Positions 1 through 6,120 are shown, numbered from the stretch's first letter. The stretch: 9,813 nt of DNA from an uncultured Veillonella sp. (GCF_915069625.1 NZ_CAJZFD010000067.1:1-9813); one strand, 5' to 3'. Program-made: numbers and translations. Notes: generated from the letters alone by a model not told the origin.

Positions 1-414
1 CATATTTACAATATGACCTTCATTTTTATCAATCATGAAAGGCAATACCGCTTTTGTTACATATAAAAGGCCTTTCACATTGGTATCAATCATAGTCACC
101 GCATCAGCAACAGAGCTATCTTGGAAAGGATCAAGCCCTTGAGCAAGACCGGCATTATTTACAAGTACATCAACGCCACCAAAAGCCTCGATAGCTGCAG
201 GAACCTTGCTTTCAACATCCTCACGACTACGCACATCAAGAACCAAAGTCTCAACACGTACGCCATATTCCTTAGACAAACGAGCCTGTACCTCACCCAA
301 TAACTCAGCACGACGGCCAGAAATCAACACATTATCGCCATGCTTGGCATACGCCTCTGCAATACAAAGACCAATACCAGACGTTGCACCAGTGACAAAA
401 ACATTACGAGCCAT
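1..414 (-). CDS. SDR-family NAD(P)-dependent oxidoreductase, 3' end cut off by the window edge
   Basis: Reading the minus strand from the ATG at 414-412 gives 138 codons with no stop before the window edge, so the C-terminal part is missing. The N-terminal half is a typical classical short-chain dehydrogenase. The cofactor motif TGATSGIG is at residues 8-15, GRR follows the second strand at 33-35 (basic residues that usually favour NADP(H)), NNAG is at 86-89, and the conserved Asn is in DTNVKG (N112). The catalytic Ser-Tyr-Lys would lie beyond the window. The start is set by AGGAGG (complement of 420-425), five bases upstream. The pattern resembles the YdfG-like SDRs that oxidise 3-hydroxy acids such as serine or allo-threonine, but the substrate cannot be read from this half. 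It has its own likely promoter and lies about 620 bases downstream of fixB on the same strand. Confidence 0.9.
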   Translation of the reverse strand, partial: MARNVFVTGATSGIGLCIAEAYAKHGDNVLISGRRAELLGEVQARLSKEYGVRVETLVLDVRSREDVESKVPAAIEAFGGVDVLVNNAGLAQGLDPFQDSSVADAVTMIDTNVKGLLYVTKAVLPFMIDKNEGHIVNM

Positions 415-456
415 AAAAGCCTCCTCATCATCAATCCGTTCTATTCTAATAAGTTC

Positions 457-465
457 ATTATACCA
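457..465 (-). promoter_or_regulatory. Candidate extended -10 promoter of the SDR gene
   Basis: On the minus strand the sequence reads TGGTATAAT, an extended -10 element (TGnTATAAT, hexamer at 457-462), about 43 bases upstream of the SDR start codon. A second TATAAT overlaps at 465-470. No good -35 hexamer is seen at the right distance, which is common for extended -10 promoters. Confidence 0.5.
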
Positions 466-659
466 TTATAAAAAACAAAAAACGCTACCCTACCACCTAT
501 AAACAACAAAAATAGTGTATACATAGGCGCAGAATGTATTTAAAAGCCCCCATAAAGTGGCTTATGGATTTAGGGATATGATAGGATACCCTTTCTGAAA
601 ATGACATCCTATCTCCCATCTAAATAAATTTGTGTAGCAGCTTAAATTTAGAGTGTAAA

Positions 660-733
660 TATTTGAGCTCTACTACAGTAGGAAAGGCAAATAGGGATAC
701 CTATTCGAAGCCGCCTTGGGCGCTACGTGTACC
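660..733. repeat. Intergenic direct repeat, copy 1
   Basis: This segment starts TATTTGAGCTCTACT and ends GCGCTACGTGTACC. It matches 891-964 with one small indel and a variable middle. The inner block 689-733 is identical to 919-963 except for one base. Inside are the near-palindrome ATAGGGATACCTAT (691-704), a GC-rich bulged hairpin around AGCCGCCTTGGGCGCT (709-724), and CTACTACAGTAG (670-681), a small palindrome. The matching copy carries a different palindrome, CTACTGTAG, at the equivalent place. That hints that folding rather than exact sequence is conserved there. Confidence 0.85.
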
Positions 734-796
734 ACTCTTCCCCTTCCCCCAAATGATATATTGACGCATCTGAAGGAAAAGCGCATAGAAATGAAA

Positions 797-835
797 AAGG
801 ATTACCGTTCCGGAAGCGACTTAGGTCACTATGGA
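797..835. repeat. Diverged third copy of the intergenic repeat core
   Basis: The stretch AAGG-ATTACCGTTCCGGAAG followed by CGACTTAGGTCACTATGG aligns, with small indels and several substitutions, to the GGGATACCTATTCGAAGCC and GCCTTGGGCGCTACG core of the other two copies. It lies between them in the same order and orientation, after the fixB-like segment at 751-774. It is recognisable by alignment only and clearly decayed. Confidence 0.5.
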
Positions 836-890
836 GCCTTTCACTAATCCCTAGAATGATATGCTGATGTATCTGTATGTAACGCTAAGA

Positions 891-964
891 TATTTGAGCT
901 CTACTGTAGCTAGAAAATAAATAGGGATACCTATTCGAAGCCGCCTTGGGCGCTACGCGTACCC
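891..964. repeat. Intergenic direct repeat, copy 2
   Basis: Second well-conserved copy of the repeat at 660-733. The block 919-963 has 44 of 45 bases identical to copy 1. Its left end TATTTGAGCTCT (891-902) is repeated in perfect inverted form at 1013-1024 (AGAGCTCAAATA). The stretch 891-1024 therefore has the outline of a small element of about 134 bases with 12-base terminal inverted repeats. Confidence 0.85.
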
Positions 965-991
965 ATGAAGGCTGAGGATAGGTATCCCTAT
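921..991 (-). terminator. Candidate structured 3' end or terminator of the fix operon
   Basis: ATAGGGATACCTAT (921-934) is the exact reverse complement of 978-991, giving a 14-base-pair stem with a 43-base loop that can itself form a GC-rich hairpin. Read on the minus strand, the fixB transcript meets this stem about 45 bases after its stop, and the stem is followed by the T-rich stretch TTATTTTC. It is the only plausible 3' structure downstream of fixB. The loop is long for an intrinsic terminator, so it may instead protect the 3' end. Confidence 0.4.
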
Positions 992-1034
992 GGTTTATTA
1001 GGTTTTACGAGGAGAGCTCAAATACTCTTGCTCT

Positions 1035-2036
1035 TTATTTCAGATGCGCCAACATATCATTTAACACTTCCATGCAATCCCCCACAATGCCATAGTTAGC
1101 GTGTTGGAAGATTTCTGCGTTTGGATCGTTGTTGATAGCCACGATTGTGTCAGCACCGGAGATACCGCTCACGTGTTGGATAGCACCGGAGATACCAAAT
1201 GCCAAGTATAGTTTAGGGCTTACAGTTTTGCCTGTTTGGCCTACTTGGTATGGCAATTCAATCCAGCCTTTTTCAACGAGTGGACGTGTAGCACCTACAA
1301 CGCCACCGATAGCATCAGCTAGTTCGTAAAGTTTATCGAAGTTTTCTTTAGAGCCCATGCCACGGCCACCAGCTACGATAATATCCGCTTCTTGGATATT
1401 GTAACCATCTTTGCTGAACGGAATGAAGTCGAGGCGTTTCATGCGAATATCTTCAGGCTTGAGATCAAATTGTTCAATTTGAATACGGCCCCAGCTATCT
1501 GCAATACGTTCAGGCTTTTTGAACACGTTAGGACGTACGGAGCCCATTTGAGGACGATGGTTTGGAGAAATGATTTCCGCCAAGATATTACCGCCCAAGG
1601 CAGGACGTGTCCATTCTACAAGGCCTTCATTCGTATCTACCGTTAAGATCGTACAGTCTGCTACAACGCCGTTTTGCATGCGACCAGACATGCGAGGCGC
1701 CAAGTCACGACCGTTGTTAGTAGCACCAATCAAGAGGATATTCGGCTTATGATCTTCAAAGAAGTCTGTTAACACCTTTGTGTATCCATCTGTTGTGTAG
1801 TATTTCAAAAGCGGGCTTTCAAAAACGTGAACGATATCGGCACCATGTGCTACGAGTTCCTCTGCTTCGGTTTGAACATTCTCGCCCAATAGCATAACTT
1901 GAACGAGCTGGCCCAATTCCTTAGCGATACGGCGAGCTTGGCCGATCAGTTCATACGTAACCGGATGCACCACGTCATCGATGGTATCGGCTACGACAAA
2001 GACGTCTCTATATTCATCAAAATTTGTCACGGCCAT
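1035..2036 (-). CDS. fixB: Electron transfer flavoprotein alpha subunit, FixB/EtfA
   Basis: The 333-residue product is a full-length ETF alpha subunit. The N-terminal ETF domain (about 10-190) is followed by the C-terminal FAD domain. The latter shows GGRGMGS (223-229), GATRP (248-252), QVGQTGKTVSPKLY (264-277), GISGAIQH (281-288) and NNDPNAEIF (302-310), all hallmark FAD-binding segments. It pairs with FixA to carry electrons in the Fix/ETF complex. The ATG overlaps the TAA of fixA by one base (TAATG), so translation is likely coupled, and a near-perfect Shine-Dalgarno lies within the fixA tail. It is the last gene of the operon. The last codons (NDMLAHLK, 326-333) are inside an inverted repeat shared with the downstream spacer, which is odd. 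The protein length there is nevertheless normal for the family. Confidence 0.96.
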   Translation of the reverse strand: MAVTNFDEYRDVFVVADTIDDVVHPVTYELIGQARRIAKELGQLVQVMLLGENVQTEAEELVAHGADIVHVFESPLLKYYTTDGYTKVLTDFFEDHKPNILLIGATNNGRDLAPRMSGRMQNGVVADCTILTVDTNEGLVEWTRPALGGNILAEIISPNHRPQMGSVRPNVFKKPERIADSWGRIQIEQFDLKPEDIRMKRLDFIPFSKDGYNIQEADIIVAGGRGMGSKENFDKLYELADAIGGVVGATRPLVEKGWIELPYQVGQTGKTVSPKLYLAFGISGAIQHVSGISGADTIVAINNDPNAEIFQHANYGIVGDCMEVLNDMLAHLK

Positions 2037-3022
2037 TACCGGTCACCTCCTTTAGAACCTTCATCACCTTTAGCAGCTGCTACCGCCTTAAATTCACTAG
2101 GGGATACGCTTTCAACAGACGCAGCCCGTTGCACAGGGTCTTTTACATCTACACCCTCATCATTGTCCTCAGCCACCTCAACAGGCGCATCATTTGGCAC
2201 TAATAGATGGGCAAATTTATCTGGTTTAATATGGTAAGCCAATTCGAGAACCTTTTTAGCCCCTTCCTCTATGGATGGCAACATTTCTACCTTACCGCGG
2301 AGAGGTGGTTGGTACACCTTGCGCACACGCGTAGGGGAACCGTTAAGACCGATACGGCTTTCATCAATATGCGGCATATCTCGCAATGTAACGTGAGTAA
2401 TGGTATAACGTTTCGCATAAATAGAGCTCCAAAGGCCTGGTTGGCGTGGCTCGTTGAGCTCAGCTGTCGCTGTAACCAATAACGGCAATGGAACCTCTAC
2501 GATTTCATAGCCATTTTCATGTTGTCGTTTTACAACTGCTTTTTGAGCTGCTTGATCTACAGATAGTTCACAAGCATAGGTAGCTTGCGCCATACCGAGT
2601 TCCTCTGCAATTTGAGGGCCTACTTGTGCCGTATCGCCATCGATAGCCTGCTTACCACAGAAAATGATTTGGAACTGGCGGTTCATAGTCCGTTGAATAT
2701 GACGGATGGCAGACGCAATGGTATAGCTTGTAGCCAATGTATCGGCGCCACCGAATGCGCGGTCTGTAACGAGTACCGCATCATCAGCACCGAGAGCTAA
2801 ACATTGGCGAAGCGCTTCTTCCGCCTGTGGAGGCCCCATGCTGACAACTGTTACACGACTACCTTCATATTGATCTTTTACCGCCAATGCCGCCTCTAAC
2901 GCATGCATATCATCAGGGTTTACAATGCTAGGCAAGCCTGTGCGGATGAGATTATTTGTTTCCGGATCCAGCTTAATCTCAGATGTATCTGGAACCTGTT
3001 TGATACATACTAATAACTCCAT
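2036..3022 (-). CDS. fixA: Electron transfer flavoprotein beta subunit, FixA/EtfB, with acidic C-terminal extension
   Basis: Residues 1 to about 274 form a standard ETF beta subunit: the start MELLVCIKQVPDT, VNPDDMHALEAAL (34-46), the nucleotide-binding segment KQAIDGDTAQVGPQ (124-137), ATAELNEPR (185-193) and GLNGSPTRVRKV (225-236). In bifurcating Fix/ETF complexes this subunit carries the flavin that takes a hydride from NADH and splits the electron pair. In non-bifurcating ETFs the equivalent site holds AMP. Sequence alone suggests the former because fixC and fixX are present. At 328 residues it is about 55-65 longer than usual. The extra part (about 275-328) is rich in Asp, Glu, Ala and Val, looks disordered and has no recognisable domain. 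The ATG lies four bases after the fixX stop, with AGGGGTGA as ribosome binding site. Confidence 0.95.
   Translation of the reverse strand: MELLVCIKQVPDTSEIKLDPETNNLIRTGLPSIVNPDDMHALEAALAVKDQYEGSRVTVVSMGPPQAEEALRQCLALGADDAVLVTDRAFGGADTLATSYTIASAIRHIQRTMNRQFQIIFCGKQAIDGDTAQVGPQIAEELGMAQATYACELSVDQAAQKAVVKRQHENGYEIVEVPLPLLVTATAELNEPRQPGLWSSIYAKRYTITHVTLRDMPHIDESRIGLNGSPTRVRKVYQPPLRGKVEMLPSIEEGAKKVLELAYHIKPDKFAHLLVPNDAPVEVAEDNDEGVDVKDPVQRAASVESVSPSEFKAVAAAKGDEGSKGGDR
2043..2053 (-). promoter_or_regulatory. Very strong ribosome binding site of fixB inside the fixA tail
   Basis: The minus strand reads AAAGGAGGTGA, a near-perfect anti-16S match, six bases before the fixB ATG. It encodes part of the last FixA residues (SKGGDR), so the FixA C-terminal end is partly shaped by this signal. 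Confidence 0.85.
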
Positions 3023-3026
3023 ACAC

Positions 3027-3305
3027 TCACCCCTGTCTAAATTCTACGCCCTTAGCGTTACGCGGATATTTCCAAGTTTTTACGATTGTTTCACCACAAA
3101 GAACACGGCATGTACCGCATTCTAAGCAACCGGCGAAATCAAAGGCTAAATCGCCGTTTTCTTGCAATGTATATAGACCGGCAGGACAGCCATTGACGAG
3201 TTTCATTTTCTCTTCAAGGCTAAAACCAGCGCCATCCACCAAGATATGAGGAGACGTTTCATCTACATAATATTTATTGGAGCCCAAACGCTCTTCTAGT
3301 TTCAT
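3027..3305 (-). CDS. fixX: Ferredoxin-like protein FixX
   Basis: The 92-residue product matches FixX, the small iron-sulfur partner of FixC. Conserved segments are LGSNKYYVDE (7-16), GCPAGLY (39-45), FAGCLECGTCRVLC (57-70) and WKYPRNAKGVEFRQG (78-92). Cysteines 40, 60, 63 and 66 are the expected [4Fe-4S] ligands, and Cys70 is an extra cysteine in the same region. FixX passes electrons between FixC flavin and quinone and corresponds to the C-terminal ferredoxin domain of ETF:quinone oxidoreductases. I chose the ATG at 3305 because it overlaps the fixC stop as ATGA, a coupled start, and matches the usual protein length. The in-frame TTG at 3326 would add seven residues inside fixC and has no advantage. 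Confidence 0.95.
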   Translation of the reverse strand: MKLEERLGSNKYYVDETSPHILVDGAGFSLEEKMKLVNGCPAGLYTLQENGDLAFDFAGCLECGTCRVLCGETIVKTWKYPRNAKGVEFRQG

Positions 3306-4609
3306 AGGGAACGCACCCCTTTCCAAGCATCACGAATCAAGGTAAATAGACCAATGTCTCCGACACGGCGCATCATTTTCTTCATCATTGGTACTGCACC
3401 ATCACCGTTTACAGTGAATACGTCGCGCATCAAATTGTTAACAAATGCTGGGTATTCATTGAAAATACGCGGATGTGTGGCAAGGAATTTAGGCATATTT
3501 TTGTAACGCTTCAAGTCCTTCAGTAACCAAGAAGCCTTGATTTGACGTTCATACAATTTAGCTACGCGATCCATGTTTTCGTCGCGCAACGCTACGTTAA
3601 CTGCATCTGCTGCGCACATACCGGACTCGATAGCAAGGTCCATACCACGAATAGTATACCCAAGGTTCATACACATACGTGCCGCATCACCAACAATAAT
3701 GTAACCATTACCGCCCAATTTAGGCATCGATTTATAGCCCCCTTCAGGTACGAGGTGGGCACTATGCTCTTTTAATTGGCCATTTTTTAACAATGGTGCA
3801 ATTCTTGGATGGCTTGTGAAAGCTGAAAGCATGTCGTCTACAGAACGATCCGCTTTACCGATGTCTTCAAGGCCCACAACCATGCCCACAGAAAGGCTAT
3901 CTTTATTTGTATAAATAAAGCCGCCCCCCAATAAGCCAGAGGTCATATCGCCCAACGTAAGCCATGCCATGCCATCATCACCAGACAGCATGAGGCGATT
4001 TTCGAGGTCCTCTTTTTTGAGTTTGTATACCTCTTTTACACCTACCGCCATAGTGCTTGGATCGGTAGGAGCTGTGAGGCCTGCTTTTTCTAATAATAGT
4101 GTATTAGAGCCTTCTGCGATGATAACGAGCTTTGCATATACTTCATCATCGTGGCAACGAACGCCCACAACGCGTTGTTTCTTACCTTCACCTTCAGTAA
4201 TAAGGTCTGTTACTTGTACATTGGATACGAGAAGAGCACCCTTTTTCTCAGCCTCTTCAGCAAGCCATTTATCGAATTTAGCGCGCAATACTACGTAGGA
4301 TTCTTCGTTCGGTTGTCCATCTTCGTAGCTGTATTCAATAGTCGTCATTTCATTGCCAGCGCCAATAGAAATGCGTTCTTTTGTTACCTTACGTTCCAAT
4401 GGGGCACGGTCTCTAAAGTCCGGTACTAACCGTTCTAAAGAATGCGTGTAAATACGTCCACCCATCATATTTTTAGCGCCTGGTGCAGTACCGCGTTCAA
4501 TGAGTAAAACCTTTACCCGTTGCTCCGCAAGGCGTAACGCCGCTGCAGAGCCCGCTGGGCCTGCACCAACAACGATAACGTCAAATGTTTCATTGCGATC
4601 AATTGCCAT
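3302..4609 (-). CDS. fixC: FAD-dependent ETF:quinone oxidoreductase-like protein FixC
   Basis: The 435-residue flavoprotein has the N-terminal dinucleotide-binding motif VVGAGPAGSAAA (13-24), ending in an acidic strand at ERG (38-40). It also has the second FAD contact NGYIIVGDAARM (301-312) followed by LGYTIRGMDLAIESG (316-330), as in FixC and ETF-QO proteins. Its length is that of FixC, and the ferredoxin domain of ETF-QO is absent because FixX supplies it. It accepts electrons from FixAB and passes them with FixX to the membrane quinone pool. It is the first gene of the operon, starting at an ATG with AAAGGAG eight bases upstream and a promoter-like sequence about 40 bases before that. The gene order C-X-A-B differs from the classical fixABCX order of nitrogen fixers and E. 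coli. Confidence 0.95.
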   Translation of the reverse strand: MAIDRNETFDVIVVGAGPAGSAAALRLAEQRVKVLLIERGTAPGAKNMMGGRIYTHSLERLVPDFRDRAPLERKVTKERISIGAGNEMTTIEYSYEDGQPNEESYVVLRAKFDKWLAEEAEKKGALLVSNVQVTDLITEGEGKKQRVVGVRCHDDEVYAKLVIIAEGSNTLLLEKAGLTAPTDPSTMAVGVKEVYKLKKEDLENRLMLSGDDGMAWLTLGDMTSGLLGGGFIYTNKDSLSVGMVVGLEDIGKADRSVDDMLSAFTSHPRIAPLLKNGQLKEHSAHLVPEGGYKSMPKLGGNGYIIVGDAARMCMNLGYTIRGMDLAIESGMCAADAVNVALRDENMDRVAKLYERQIKASWLLKDLKRYKNMPKFLATHPRIFNEYPAFVNNLMRDVFTVNGDGAVPMMKKMMRRVGDIGLFTLIRDAWKGVRSL

Positions 4610-4656
4610 ATACTCAGCTCCTTTAAATCAAAGCTTAGACTTACATAAGTTCATAT

Positions 4657-4685
4657 AGTATATATATTTCTCTATTAAGAACCAA
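4657..4685 (-). promoter_or_regulatory. Candidate sigma-70 promoter of the fixCXAB operon
   Basis: On the minus strand TTGGTT (4680-4685) and TATACT (4657-4662) are separated by 17 bases. This would start transcription near 4650 and leave a leader of about 40 bases before fixC. The -10 is strong (five of six consensus bases) and the -35 weak (three of six). Confidence 0.55.
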
Positions 4686-4862
4686 AATACCTCTAAAAAT
4701 TACCACAGAAAAATGAATATATTCTATATTTTTTAACATTATGTTGTAAATAGCTCTATAGGATGTATATATACTCATTATAAGCTTATACTATTGCATA
4801 CTATTCATTACCAATAGGTGCAACAAAATTCATCAATTCGTGAAATTTATAAGTTTATCTAG

Positions 4863-4877
4863 CTTTCACAGTGAAAG
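4863..4877. promoter_or_regulatory. Perfect 15-base palindrome, candidate operator
   Basis: CTTTCAC, one central A, then GTGAAAG gives seven-base perfect arms. It lies between fixC and the regulator, about 125 bases upstream of the regulator start and about 180 from the fixC promoter. Another GTGAAA half-site occurs at 4840-4845. Size and symmetry suit a dimeric winged-helix repressor, but binding is only inferred. Confidence 0.4.
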
Positions 4878-4999
4878 TAGCGTATGATAAAAGTAGGAAA
4901 AACCCTATACGGAGCAACACGCGTATAATACGACCGCATAATGCAAGACCACGGTCAAGGTTAGGCACTCATTATTTTGGAATTACCAGAGGAGGCCAT

Positions 5000-5470
5000 A
5001 TGGACCCGTTAAGAATCTTGAAAGCATTATCAAATCCACATCGGTTAGATATTATATTGTGGCTAAAGCACCCAGAGAAAGAATTCGGTGTACAAGTACA
5101 CACTAAAACTCTTATCGATTTCCCTAACAGTGTAAGCGTTAAGAGTATTCAAAAGCGCTGTGGTGTATCTCAATCTTCCATCTCTACATTTATGAGCATC
5201 TTAGAAAATGCAGAACTTGTAGAATCCCGTAAGATTGACCAATATACCTATTTCCGTCGTAACGAAAAGGTAATTTATGAGTTCGGCGAGTGGTATAACA
5301 AAGAGATATCCATCCAATCGGATGATATCGACAAATTATTAGAAACGGTAAACTTAGAAGATACTTCGTATCCTTTGACAGAACTAACAGAGGAATCCTC
5401 TATGCCTGGCGAACAACTCGCTGTCGAAATCAATACTAAGGGATCCGATCATGATGAAAACAGGAAATAA
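5000..5470 (+). CDS. ArsR-like winged helix-turn-helix regulator
   Basis: This 156-residue protein begins MDPLRILKALSNPHRLDIILWL, the typical ArsR-family first helices. The recognition region VSQSSISTFMSILENAELV (residues 56-74) is followed by the wing ESRKIDQYTYFRRNEKVI. About 45 residues of acidic, Ser/Thr-rich tail follow, without an obvious domain. The start ATG is chosen because AGGAGG (4990-4995) lies four bases upstream. A GTG at 4871 would add 43 arginine-rich residues that do not fit the family. The only cysteine is in QKRCGVSQ, and the classical metal-binding ELCVCDL motif is absent, so a metal sensor of the SmtB/ArsR type is unlikely. It is the only plus-strand gene, divergent from fixC, and may regulate that operon and itself. 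Confidence 0.85.
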   Translation: MDPLRILKALSNPHRLDIILWLKHPEKEFGVQVHTKTLIDFPNSVSVKSIQKRCGVSQSSISTFMSILENAELVESRKIDQYTYFRRNEKVIYEFGEWYNKEISIQSDDIDKLLETVNLEDTSYPLTELTEESSMPGEQLAVEINTKGSDHDENRK

Positions 5471-5500
5471 CATTCTCCCTCACTCACCATACTTAGGGAT

Positions 5501-5550
5501 AAAAAGAAAAGAGCTATAATACACATGCGATTATAGCTCTTTTTTATTTT
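5501..5550. terminator. Bidirectional intrinsic terminator between the regulator and toxin genes
   Basis: AAAAGAGCTATAAT (5507-5520) pairs perfectly with 5530-5543 around a nine-base loop. A T-run follows on the plus strand (to 5550) and an A-run precedes it (5501-5510). It can therefore end both the regulator transcript and the convergent toxin-antitoxin transcript. The toxin stop codon starts at its edge. Confidence 0.92.
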
Positions 5551-5867
5551 TAATCATTCAATATATTTTGTAAATCTCGCCGATTATAGTAAATATGACG
5601 AACCTCCATTACATCTTCAATTACTACATAAAAGATATAAAAGTTACGTACTATAATTTTATAATATGGATACTCACGTTGTTTCTTACTCGGATATACG
5701 GCAAAAGATTCTGGACAACTTAATCTTGTGTATATAGCAGCCTCAATATCTGTAATTAGTTGATGAGCGGCTTCTCTATTATGCAGAACATAAGTTATAT
5801 AATCAACAATATGATTAAGCTCCTCTTCAAATAATGGTAAAATCGTAAGTTTATATTTCCGCTCCAT
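5550..5867 (-). CDS. RelE/ParE-family toxin of a type II toxin-antitoxin pair
   Basis: The 105-residue basic protein has the ParE/RelE pattern. The N-terminal strand KYKLTILPLFEEELNHIVDYI (4-24) leads into two helices with EAAHQLITDIEAAI (32-45). C-terminal strands follow: REYPYYKIIVRNFYIFYVV (64-82), then VRHIYYNRRDLQNIL (89-103), the usual Y-x-RRD ending. Members of the superfamily either cleave mRNA at the ribosome (RelE) or poison DNA gyrase (ParE). The residues here do not let me decide which. It overlaps the antitoxin by 17 bases and is translated after it, with GGGAG upstream of the ATG. It ends at the shared terminator. Size is normal and no damage is seen, so the module looks intact. 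Confidence 0.88.
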   Translation of the reverse strand: MERKYKLTILPLFEEELNHIVDYITYVLHNREAAHQLITDIEAAIYTRLSCPESFAVYPSKKQREYPYYKIIVRNFYIFYVVIEDVMEVRHIYYNRRDLQNILND

Positions 5868-6120
5868 CGATTCTCTCCCTTACGCGACGAAATACATCGG
5901 CACCAGAGTATCGAATTTTACTTTCTTTTGCTGCAGAATCAGCTTCATCCAAGGCGTACTCAATAGGATCTGTTAATGCTGAATATTGTTCAATACTCAT
6001 TAACACCATAGTTCCATATCCATTCTTAGTTAAAAATACAGGCGAATTTGTTGTAATAACGGTTTCTTCAACTTCAGGAAATTTATTACGCAAGTCTGAT
6101 ACAGGTCTAATATTAATCAA
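5851..6120 (-). CDS. Phd/YefM-family antitoxin
   Basis: The 89-residue protein has the family's N-terminal DNA-binding domain: INIRPVSDLRNKFPEVEE (2-19), then SPVFLTKNGYGTMVLMSIEQY (26-46). A charged C-terminal half follows that would wrap the toxin. It neutralises the neighbouring RelE/ParE-like toxin and probably represses the shared promoter. I place the start at the TTG at 6120. The Shine-Dalgarno AAGGAGG lies eight bases before it, and the predicted start MINIRPVSDLRN matches the family. An upstream in-frame GTG at 6129 touches the Shine-Dalgarno itself and cannot be used properly. The rare TTG start may keep antitoxin translation modest. Confidence 0.88.
   Translation of the reverse strand: MINIRPVSDLRNKFPEVEETVITTNSPVFLTKNGYGTMVLMSIEQYSALTDPIEYALDEADSAAKESKIRYSGADVFRRVRERIDGAEI

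Larger units (their letters stand above)
415..1034. other. Gene-free 620-base spacer filled with diverged repeats
   Basis: No convincing gene is found on either strand between the SDR gene and fixB. The right two thirds is made of related segments: a near-identical direct repeat (660-733 and 891-964), a third diverged copy near 797-835, short segments at 751-774 and 855-875 that resemble the 3' end of fixB, and an inverted copy of that segment joined to the true fixB end. The part nearest the SDR gene (415-540) holds its promoter. The stretch 541-659 contains a weak hairpin-like AGGG...CCCT pair (571-591) and a possible further degenerate repeat unit starting near 600. Confidence 0.75.
855..1061. 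repeat. Long imperfect inverted repeat whose right arm is the 3' end of fixB
   Basis: The left arm 855-902 and the reverse complement of 1013-1061 align over about 48 bases with one indel. The first 21 bases match at 17 positions, with all four differences being transitions. The last 12 are identical. The right arm includes the last seven codons and stop of fixB (NDMLAHLK and TAA) plus its immediate downstream sequence. A further direct-orientation copy lies at 751-774, where 22 of 24 bases match the fixB end. Similarity stops abruptly at the same base (AATGATAT) in all copies. Confidence 0.7.
4610..4999. other. Divergent regulatory spacer between fixC and the regulator gene
   Basis: This 390-base AT-rich spacer has no gene that I can support. 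It holds the fixC promoter and several palindromes that could be operators: GAATATATTC (4715-4724), AACATTATGTT (4735-4745), TATAAGCTTATA (4779-4790) and CTTTCACAGTGAAAG (4863-4877). It also has a looser symmetric site with TTCA/TGAA ends around 4830-4844. A TATAAT at 4924-4929 on the plus strand is a candidate -10 for the regulator, although no good -35 is placed correctly. A second option is TTGTAA (4744-4749) with TATATA (4768-4773), 18 bases apart. Confidence 0.6.

Noticed and set aside
121..502. Plus-strand open frames at the left edge
   Set aside because: They lie opposite the SDR gene, whose minus-strand frame has strong SDR motifs.
751..900. A second, decayed fixB/etfA gene on the plus strand
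   Set aside because: Similarity covers only the last few codons and stops abruptly. Nothing upstream resembles the rest of FixB, so it is better treated as a repeat than as a pseudogene.
660..964. CRISPR-like array
   Set aside because: There are only two good repeats and one decayed copy. The units are about 74 bases long with irregular spacing, and no cas genes are present.
3306..3326. TTG start for FixX seven codons upstream of the chosen ATG
   Set aside because: The ATG at 3305 overlaps the fixC stop as ATGA and gives the expected length.
4871..4999. 43-residue N-terminal extension of the ArsR-like regulator from a GTG start
   Set aside because: AGGAGG sits just before the ATG at 5000, the protein from there matches the family start, and the extension is arginine-rich and unlike any ArsR domain. 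The upstream part also contains a TATAAT and a palindrome.
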